From NCBI GenBank assembly GCA_015499985.1, contig JAAAUF010000442.1, positions 1 to 19,151 of the forward strand: a stretch of DNA of 19,151 nt, given 5' to 3'. The notes beneath the pieces were generated by a model, which was not told where the DNA came from, searched no databases, and worked only from the letters and a program-made list of their open reading frames with translations. The translations under genes were made by a program, and so were the position numbers. Source of the stretch: Haplosporangium gracile. Lineage: Eukaryota; Mortierellomycota; Mortierellomycetes; Mortierellales; Mortierellaceae. Positions 1 to 6,478 of the stretch are shown piece after piece. How positions within the stretch are numbered: position 1 is the stretch's first letter; each line of letters starts with the position of its first letter.

Positions 1-193
1 AAAATGCGTTTCGATAATCGAACTTCCGTGGTCGACCCCCTTTGCTCTTGGTCCTAGTTGACGCCAATGTCCTGGAAATGTTCTGGACGGATGTCTTGGA
101 TATTCCAGTCTCTGCAGCAACCTGACGGATGGATTTGGGCTGCTCAAGCAAGCGAAGGGCAGTCTTGACAGTCGATGGTTTGATTGGCTTCAT
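1..193 (-). mobile_element. Tc1/mariner-type transposase, N-terminal HTH part, cut by window edge
   Basis: Reading the minus strand from an ATG at 193-191, the frame stays open for 64 codons to the window edge. The peptide starts MKPIKPSTVKTAL and holds a helix-turn-helix unit, SIRQVAAETGISKTSVQNI (residues about 22-40), followed by a basic linker ending GGRPRKF. This arrangement is typical of the DNA-binding N terminus of Tc1/mariner transposases, which bind the terminal inverted repeats of their element. The DDE catalytic domain would lie beyond the left edge. A TIR-like motif lies upstream at 384-401. Whether the copy is intact cannot be judged. A different HTH protein with the same fold is the main alternative. 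Confidence 0.72.
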
Positions 194-311
194 ATTCGAT
201 GTGTTAATGAAGAGTATCATGAGTTGTAGGAAAATAAAAAAAAAGAAACGATTGTCAAAGTATATAAAAGAAAAGACGGATGTAAATGTTGAATGACATA
301 ATAAAAATCAT

Positions 312-517
312 GGTTACAAAACTGTACAAATGACCTGCTGTAGTTCTTGTAGAAAAAAATCAGCATGAATGATGGAAGGATTATTTCAATTGCACCAGTT
401 GACATAACAATGACATACAAGTTTGCTGAGATTTAGAAAGGTCTGGATGTCAATACCATTCTTGAGAAAAAAGGTATGAAAGGCAAGAGTTCAAAACATT
501 TGTACAGTTTTGTAACC
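312..517. repeat. 21-bp perfect inverted repeat pair, possible short element
   Basis: Bases 312-332 (GGTTACAAAACTGTACAAAT followed by G) are the exact reverse complement of 497-517. The arms are separated by 164 nt of AT-rich sequence. Pairing stops abruptly on both sides of each arm. The size (206 bp) and outward-facing arms resemble a MITE, but I see no clear target-site duplication. The left part overlaps the flank of the Tc1 remnant, and the proposed first exon of the next gene (447-473) lies between the arms. Confidence 0.5.
384..401 (-). repeat. Tc1-type terminal-repeat-like motif, left copy
   Basis: The sequence TTTCAATTGCACCAGTTG matches TTTCAATTGCACAGGTTG at 9224-9241 in 16 of 18 positions. 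Relative to each transposase remnant the two motifs lie on opposite sides: upstream of the HTH part here and downstream of the DDE part there. In transposase-sense orientation they are inverted with respect to each other, as terminal or subterminal repeats of one element family would be. Confidence 0.45.
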
Positions 518-1741
518 CACTGTACATGTCCAAAGCTGGTACAACTTTAAATTTTACGTTTCGTGGGAGAATTACACCAGTACCCCATCTTCAATATAGT
601 GGCAGCGTTTGCATTGTTGAACCAGGCGGACGTCTGGAGGGTCGATGACGTCGACCTATTGTCCAGGTTTAATGACTTCAGGTGTCAACAAGCACATTCT
701 CGGTTGTCTTTGACGCTGGACGGGATTGCGGACGTTACCCCTGACTCGGCGTTTTCTCGCACCCTTTCTATTGAGGAGAGGTCATTGGCCAGCGTCGTTG
801 TTTCCAAGTCTGTTGACGAGAATTGGCAGTGTCTCTCACCGATTCTTTATCGTGTCTGTGGTCAGTGTTCCTCATTCGATGAGGTTGTAGAAGCGATAAG
901 ACAGGAAGTCACCAAAGAACCCATCGTGGATTATCTTCGGGCTATAATATACAATTAGTAAGTGGTTGTTATCTCAAGGAGCTGGCATTTGGTTATAATA
1001 GACGAAAATTCTTACCAATTGCGTCCTTGTATGTATAGTTCCCATTACTTAGACCTCCATGACGAGGTGCCGAGAACTATCAATGAGCGGGAGGGATTTG
1101 GAGACCTGACATGGCCTTTTATTCGTAGTGCGTTGAAGTTGGTCAAGATTCGGTCAAGGTGCTTTGAGATACCAGTGATCGGGACGAAAGAGAGGAAGAA
1201 CTCTAGCCGAGATCTTTCCGTGGAGACCGAGGAGCAGGCGCCTATGGCTGACGGTGTTGCTGTCTTTGAAGATCATCAGATCTATTTGGCAGAGGCGTCA
1301 ACCATTTATGACGCGAAGTTGGAGAAGGAGGCTAAGGACAAGTTCAAGTTGGTCCGTTGCATAAGAGATTCGTGGAATTCACAGATCAAGTCGATTTCAC
1401 AGGAAGCTGTGCCTCCGTCTGGTCCAACCGTTTTTGGCTCAACGTCGTTTGGCGATGAGACTAAGTTCTATGCCATAGACTTTGCTGGCACGTACCGCTT
1501 AAAGCAAACGGGGCGAATGCTTGTTCCGTTGAGAAAGTCACACTTCGCGTCTAGGATGGAGACCTGTGTCAGGTGTTGTTTGAGGTTTGCGCTTGAGTTG
1601 AAAGAGGAGGTCAAACGAAGAAGTAACCTTTTGCCAGCGGAGGAAGATTTGACAGCAGCTTGTGATATGATTGAGCAGACTAGGACAACTCCAGTGAAAG
1701 AAAACAAAAAAAGAAGGGCGAGTAGTATTTTCAACCAATAA
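447..1741 (+). CDS. Unrecognised protein, three-exon model
   Basis: I do not recognise this gene. Coding-like frames run from 581 to 957 and from 1039 to 1741. A 958-1038 intron joins them in phase (81 nt, donor GTAAGT, branch-like CTTAC at 1011, acceptor TAG) and removes the TAG TAA that otherwise breaks the frame. The open frame from 551 has no ATG. A short first exon, 447-473 (MSIPFLRKK), with donor GTATGA at 474 and acceptor CAG at 580 would supply one and gives 368 aa in total. This start is tentative; clear coding begins at 581. The protein is soluble with no signal peptide. Residues near 1250-1300 read ADGVAVF...IYLAEAS, loosely like the D...ExK core of PD-(D/E)XK nucleases but with S in place of the lysine, so that is only a hint. 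The C terminus is basic (KENKKRR). Confidence 0.6.
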
Positions 1742-2287
1742 GAATAAACATGGGCTGATGAATGTCCATTAAGCAGATCGAGAGCCGAGAGCGAGTTTGC
1801 TATGATGAAAGTCAATTATAATTTCAAAGTAAATGTCCTCGTTGGGAATACCACTTGTCGCTTCTACCACCCTTTTAAGGCCTTTTTTGCCTTCGTCCCT
1901 TCCCTATTGATACTCTTCCTGACCACAAAGGATCGAAGGATCAAAAAGCAACGCCGCTATGAACACTTGGCTGCCACAAGCCAGTTATTATATCCTAACT
2001 ACTTTTTTCTTCTGCCTTTTTGGAACCTTATTCCAAGAAATGAAAATCACGTTACGTTTTTGTGAGGAAATGAAAATCACGTATACCTGGCCCTTTTCGA
2101 GCCCTTTTCTGCGGCCACGTGAGCCTCTCGCTCTGTTAACCTTAATGGGCCCAGGGCTTGTTTCCCACGCGCCATGCGCCCAGTGTCTCACTTTATTAAC
2201 CTTATTTGCCCTTGGCTGATTCACCACGACCCTTTTCCACTTTTCCATTTTCCGATTGTTAATCATCAATGGCCGGCCTGCTTGTTG
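1742..2287. other. Intergenic, no gene seen; short direct repeat
   Basis: I see no convincing coding sequence here. A 16-bp direct repeat, GAAATGAAAATCACGT, occurs at 2037-2052 and 2067-2082 (30-bp period). Several TTAACCTT motifs recur from 2137 and again near 2545-2577. The upper strand becomes pyrimidine-rich from about 1860. Confidence 0.5.
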
Positions 2288-2488
2288 TTGCTTTGTTGCT
2301 TGTACACTTGTACACTTGACCGCACTCCTTTCCTTGCTTGTCCTCCTTTCCTTGCTTCCTCGCTTGTACTCGTTTCCTTTGCTTGTACACCTTTTCCTTG
2401 CTTTGTTGCTTGTACACTTGTACATTTAACTGTACGCCTTTCCTTGCTTCCCTGCCTGTACTCCTTTCCTTGCTTCCCTGCCTGTACT
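2288..2488. repeat. Pyrimidine-rich minisatellite
   Basis: A 27-bp block beginning TTGCTTTGTTGCTTGTACAC is repeated exactly at 2288-2314 and 2398-2424. Two perfect tandem copies of a 26-bp unit beginning CCTTTCCTTGCTTCCCTGCC lie at 2437-2462 and 2463-2488. Between them are degenerate copies built on CCTTTCCTTGCTT and CTTGTAC. The open frames crossing this stretch are low-complexity artefacts. Confidence 0.8.
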
Positions 2489-2562
2489 CCTTTTCCTCCT
2501 TTTCCTTACTATGCCATTACCATATGACATCAAAAGAATCCTTGGTTAACCTTGTTTGTTAA

Positions 2563-2814
2563 TCCTGTTGGTTAACCTCGAGAAACGAGCTTGTACTCCA
2601 TTTTTGGGAGCTAATCAATAGCTATCTGGGAAAAGGTGACGTGATCCCTCTTTGGTTTCATACGCTGCCACTCTATGGTTTCAAGAGCAAGAACGCATGG
2701 TCGGGGGTCAAGGTTGCAGCATTTATGTCTCATCAACTCTACACCAAGTGCAAGATTGTGAGGGCTGAAGTGCAGAAGCACGTCGAGGAAGCTTTGAGCG
2801 GCAAGTACAAAAAA
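2563..2814 (+). other. Possible gene remnant or isolated exon
   Basis: Between a stop at 2560-2562 and about 2814, one plus-strand frame looks coding-like: it contains GDVIPLWFHTLPLYGFK and a later amphipathic stretch, VRAEVQKHVEEALSGKYK. After that the sequence turns AT-rich and stops looking coding. No start codon, partner exon or recognisable family is visible. It could be an exon of a gene I cannot assemble, a decayed fragment, or chance. Confidence 0.22.
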
Positions 2815-2922
2815 ACATATTTTATGATATATACACAAGTAGAATACTTTACAAAACAAACATGGCGAATCATGCCCTCTTGCATCTTGGTACATCGAAT
2901 GGTCTACATCACATCCCGCTAG

Positions 2923-3395
2923 TTGTCTAAAATGGTAAAACCAAAGGAACTTCGCATGCAGTAATGCTTATATGCTAGGCGCGCCACTAATTACTTACAA
3001 ACAGAGCACATAACAGCCATGAAAGATTGTTAGAGATTAACAGTGCTGTTGTAATCGATGTAAACAAGGGTTGCACCAAAATAGCACCGGGCACTTTCGA
3101 ACAGCGTTTCTAATCCAGACCCAACAATCATTCTTCGCCCAAATCTGAAAAGTGTTTCTCATTCACCAAGAAAACCAAACTGATCACTACCAGTCCGAGG
3201 ACCGTTCCTTAAACAACAATCGAAGACCATTCCACATCAGCCTAGAAAACAGTTCCAGCGCCAGCCTTGGAGACCATTATTCGTTCACTCATTCATTATC
3301 CTATATAAATGTAAATGGCCAAAGTTTATAGGTAAAAACAGACTGAAGATACTTGGAAAAGTGCAAAAAATGAGATGGTTTTATTTCTTGATCCC
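2923..3395. other. Intergenic, no gene seen
   Basis: Nothing coding is supported. Short degenerate GACC(A/G)TTCC-like words recur at about 3200-3280, and TATATAAAT occurs at 3302-3310. The region separates the remnant at 2.6 kb from the 3' end of the minus-strand gene ending at 3396. Confidence 0.4.
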
Positions 3396-4331
3396 TCATT
3401 TCGAGAGATGCTCCTTAAAGACAAGCATGTAAGTATTAGCAATGATAGTCATTTCATGGTGAAGGCCAGAGAGTCTATTGTAATGAAAAGTTTCCTCTCG
3501 AGGATAGTTTCGTCTTGCTGCTCTCCAGTCCATTTCAACGCGGTCCAAGGTCCTTCGCATCGAAGCCAAGGAACCGGTTAAAGTCTGCATAATTTTCAAG
3601 TTTTGATCCATGAACGCCCTGTCCCGCGCTTGATCACGTCCAATGGCCGGTGGACGATACTCCGAGTCGACAACCGGAGGAGCAGAGACATTTGGTTGTA
3701 CCGAAAGGGGACAAAAGCTGGAAGTACCACCCGACGTTGGTTCAGCTCCTTGTACGGCACCAGAAGGGGTCGAGTTGACTCGGTGGTCATCATCGGCGGA
3801 GTGGACAGCCTGATCGTCGTCATTGGCAGCATGAGCAGCTTGACGGTCGTCTTCGGCAGCGCGGGCAGCTTGATGGCTATCCTTGTCAGTGTGGGCAGCT
3901 TAGTAATCGTCCTTGACAGTGTGGGCAGCTTGATGATTTTCATCGGCAGTGTGGTCAGGTTGTTGGTCGGCATCGACAGGGTGGTCAGCTTGATGATTAT
4001 CTTCAGCAGGCCGGTTAGAGTGATGGTGTATAGCTGCAAACAAAGCAGAAGAAAAATTCTCGACATTTCGTATGTAGAGAGGAGGCATAACGTGTATCGA
4101 AGGAGAGGCAGTAATGGGCCTGGTGATGTTGGGCTGGAAGTTAGACGAGGTTGAAGAGGACGCATCAGAAGAAGGAACATCGTTGAACGGTCTATAAGCA
4201 ACAAGATCCCTCCCAGAGGCTAGAGATGCTGGATGGTCGTTATCGCCCAAGGAGTGAGTAGACGATATGGAGTGTGAATCGTATTGCGGTAGCGGAAGAC
4301 GACGTCTGTTAGAAACCCAAGAAGACGTCAA
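3396..4331 (-). pseudogene. Unrecognised Ser/Asp/His-rich protein gene with one in-frame TAA
   Basis: One minus-strand frame runs from about 4331 to the TGA at 3396-3398 and is interrupted only by TAA at 3902-3900. Before the stop, about 143 codons contain a polar Ser/Pro-rich region and IRNVENFSSALFAAIHHH. Seven full 10-residue repeats span the stop (consensus x-D-x-H/D-Q-A-A-H-x-x), and in the interrupted unit TAA stands where the other full units carry Gln. After the stop another 167 codons continue in the same frame, ending in a helical region with SLASMRRTLDRVEMDWRAAR and terminating HLSK. No in-frame ATG exists at the 5' end (the frame opens at TTG), so an upstream exon is expected; a GTAAGT donor on the minus strand at 4587 is a candidate, but its phase does not fit obvious acceptors. 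The gene may be inactivated, read through, or affected by a sequence error. Function unknown. Confidence 0.55.
3801..4010 (-). repeat. 30-bp tandem repeat, seven full units, in coding frame
   Basis: Seven 30-bp units start at 3801, 3831, 3861, 3891, 3921, 3951 and 3981, with a partial copy at 3781-3800. Typical upper-strand units begin GTGGGCAGCTTGATG. The period is a multiple of three, so units translate to 10-residue repeats. The unit at 3891 has TTAGTAA where others have TTGATGN, which creates the stop codon. Confidence 0.88.
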
Positions 4332-4942
4332 GTGTAAGATAACACTGTGGTCAAATTACGACAGGCATCAAGTTACGCTACCAGCGAAAGAAGATAAAAC
4401 TTTTGGGATTGTTGATAAATCGATACTTGCTCTCACAGCGCCTTTGCTCTCACAACGCCTTTGTCTCTTTTCGCCGAGGACTTGTCCGACGGTTCAAAAT
4501 CATTGTACGAGATGGGAAGTCCACTTCATGTCCCACCCTTCCCATCCGCTTCGTAGTCTAGCTTTTCTTGCCTCGCGATGTACTTACGCGGATGATGAGG
4601 CTCCATGTACTGCACATTTTTTTCTTTTGTCTTGAGAAAATAAAGATAGTCATGTTAGACATGAAGTGGGTTTTCCTCTCTTGAAGTAAAATGCTCTCAC
4701 AACAGCCTTTGCACATGCTACCATGAAATCGATAGTCATGTACGACTATGGCAAGTTGAAACTACGATCAATTTAACTTTCACACAGACATAGCAGCAAC
4801 CTTTTGTCGTTTTTGTGCACTCTCGAAATAAGAGTGTTAAACTATAAGTTTTCTGGCTTAAATACTGCTTCTTTTCCACTTTCTCCCACTTGCAACACTG
4901 CATCCTCGCTGCTGCCACACTCTGTGAGAATTGGACCTCCCT
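4332..4942. other. Intergenic or unassigned 5' region; short repeats
   Basis: No gene is supported here, although it should hold the missing 5' end of the minus-strand gene below it. A 17-bp unit, CTCTCACA(G/A)CGCCTTTG, is tandem at 4430-4446 and 4447-4463, and a similar copy lies near 4692. A perfect 12-bp inverted repeat, CCACTTCATGTC, lies at 4521-4532 with its complement at 4658-4669. Confidence 0.4.
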
Positions 4943-5383
4943 TTACGCTGTTCTAGCAATTGTCCATAAAGTTGGTGTCAGAAAAGTTACAATTATAATG
5001 ATAAGGGGAATGGGAATATAGAGGAAAGGGATATAAGGGAATAATAATAAGGGCTGGCGGTGTGGGGGGGGGGGAGCTGCCTTAGACCGCCTGCTGAGCA
5101 TGCACAACACCAAGGCTGCCTCCTCAACCTTACGATGGTGACGGGACTTGCGAGCCCAAAGATGTTTGCTCTTGCGAACGCGGTCTCTGCACTCGTTATC
5201 TTCCTTAGCGCGGCCACCAGGCAATGAGTCCCATTTGCTCTTGCGGGGGTGCATCGTTGACGACATGTTGTGGATGGTCTTGAGATGACGGCGCAAGTCA
5301 CAATTCTGATTCTTACTTGGCTTAAAGGTTCGACTGCAGACAGGGCAGAGCAACGGCTGCTTCGTTGTAGAGACTGGCGTCAT
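4943..5383 (-). CDS. C2H2-type zinc-finger protein, partial model
   Basis: The frame opens at 5473 with TTG; the first in-frame ATG is at 5383-5381 (MTPVSTTKQ) and is used here. A zinc-finger-like motif follows at once: CPVCSRTF, a loop, then RRHLKTIH. This gives C-x2-C-x16-H-x4-H, a longer loop than the classical x12, with an extra Cys inside it. Next is a strongly basic stretch (RDRVRKSKHLWARKSRHHRK) and a short helix (EEAALVLCMLSRR), consistent with a nucleic-acid-binding protein. The remaining tail, after a C11 homopolymer (5064-5074), is Pro-rich and then hydrophobic, and probably not natural protein. A frameshift in the homopolymer or an intron could give another C terminus. An upstream exon in the GA-repeat region is also possible. 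Target and biological role unknown. Confidence 0.55.
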   Translation of the reverse strand: MTPVSTTKQPLLCPVCSRTFKPSKNQNCDLRRHLKTIHNMSSTMHPRKSKWDSLPGGRAKEDNECRDRVRKSKHLWARKSRHHRKVEEAALVLCMLSRRSKAAPPPPHRQPLLLFPYIPFLYIPIPLIIIIVTFLTPTLWTIARTA

Positions 5384-5488
5384 TGATGGCGACACAACAC
5401 GAGGCTGTTCCCCAGGGCTTGCGAGTGGGACATGTTTGGATGGGATGTTATGGAGGGTAGATGGAGTGAGCAAGAGTGGTGGAGAGAG

Positions 5489-5648
5489 TGAGAGAGAGAG
5501 AGACAGAGAGAGAGGGAGGGAGGAGAATTGGCGTCATCTAGATTAAATAAGGGTGTTATAAGGGTATGAGAATTGAAGTGCAATAAGAGTTTGAGAATTG
5601 GTGTCAAATAGATTTAATAAGAGTGTAATAACAGGATATCAAAAGTGG

Positions 5649-5688
<40 letters not shown>
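5489..5688. repeat. GA microsatellites with degenerate 39-bp direct repeats
   Basis: Imperfect GA repeats occupy about 5489-5518 and a perfect (GA)19 lies at 5651-5688. Between them, segments beginning GAGAATTGGCGTCATCTAGA (from 5523) and GAGAATTGGTGTCAAATAGA (from 5592) are degenerate copies, with a partial copy at about 5568. Both GA tracts follow AGTGGTGGAGAGAG, so a whole block has probably been duplicated. Long Ser/Leu or Arg/Glu reading frames across it are artefacts. Confidence 0.85.
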
Positions 5689-5691
<3 letters not shown>

Positions 5692-5773
5692 GCGTAATAA
5701 CAGGGAAGAGAGTACTTCGCGTGGAGTGCATGCGACGCATCCAAAAAAACGACTGCCAGTATTCCAAAAAAAA

Positions 5774-5830
5774 GAATGCCAATTTTAAAAAAGAATGCCA
5801 ATTTTAAAAAAGAATACCAATTTTAAAAAA
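5774..5830. repeat. 19-bp tandem repeat, three copies
   Basis: The unit GAATGCCAATTTTAAAAAA starts at 5774, 5793 and 5812 (the third has GAATACC) and is followed by a broken fourth copy, GAACG, at 5831. Confidence 0.9.
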
Positions 5831-5974
5831 GAACGCGAGCCACACAAAAAAATTCTTTTTATTATCGGGTAAATGTAAATTTTCTTTTGGGAGGAGTGAC
5901 CACGATATCAGGAGGGGATCTCAGGCCCGTTGCACCGTTGTCGACGTAGAAAAATTCGTTCCATTGGTCAATGT

Positions 5975-6137
5975 CACACTTGTAGACGTGGGGTCCAGAT
6001 AAATGAATGCACAGCCACTCTTGTGGGCGTGGAGTCCAGATAAATCAATGCAGAGACCATACTTGCAGACATGGCGTCCAGCAGAAAGAGTGCACAGATA
6101 TAGTTGCAGACGTACGAAGGAGTGATACCGTTCACAG
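5975..6137. repeat. Degenerate 40-42-bp tandem repeat, four copies
   Basis: Units at 5975-6014, 6015-6055, 6056-6097 and 6098-6137 share the pattern ACTTGNAGACGTGG, then GTCCAGATAAAT, then ATGCACAG. The first two are most alike and the last is most diverged. No coding role is evident. Confidence 0.72.
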
Positions 6138-6478
6138 AAAGCCCTACAAGAAGCAAACCTTGAACTCGTGGATGAAAAAAAGGAAGGAGGATGGAGCATA
6201 GTCTCGGGGGTTTTTTTAATCAAGAGCGTGGTCTACCCTGTTCTCCTTTCTCCTCTTTTTGTGGAAGCATGATCTCTCGCAGTATTTTCCTCAGAAGCAT
6301 GGTCTCTCCCTTTTTTTTATTTTTTTTTAAAAAACCATCTTTCTTCCTTTTTTTTGGGGGGGGGGGAGCAAGGGCTCCACGTTTGTGTCCTTTTTTTCGC
6401 ACCAAACTAGGAGTGTACCTGCTTTTGATTTATTTCAATTAGCATGAACATAAAAAAAACATTCCTCGGTATCAGACT
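6138..6478. other. Homopolymer-rich intergenic stretch, no gene seen
   Basis: Runs of T and A are frequent, and G11 at 6356-6366 directly follows a T8 run. Short words such as GAAGCATG(A/G)TCTCTC recur near 6265 and 6294. This is the 3' flank of the minus-strand gene ending at 6479. Confidence 0.5.

Noticed and set aside
956..961. TAG TAA as evidence that the first gene is broken
   Set aside because: The stops sit at a strong GTAAGT donor, and an 81-nt intron with a CTTAC branch and TAG acceptor restores frame, so splicing explains them.
4943..5060. Hydrophobic tail of the zinc-finger frame as a membrane segment
   Set aside because: It follows a homopolymer and AT-rich repeats (ATAATAATAA), looks non-coding, and a membrane anchor does not fit the protein.
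5598..5807. Open frames with Arg/Glu or Ser/Leu runs across the GA repeat
   Set aside because: They arise only from the simple repeat and have no coding signal outside it.
6191..6442. Phe/Leu-rich frame over the T and G homopolymers
   Set aside because: It reflects base composition, with no motif, no conserved start context and no splice support.
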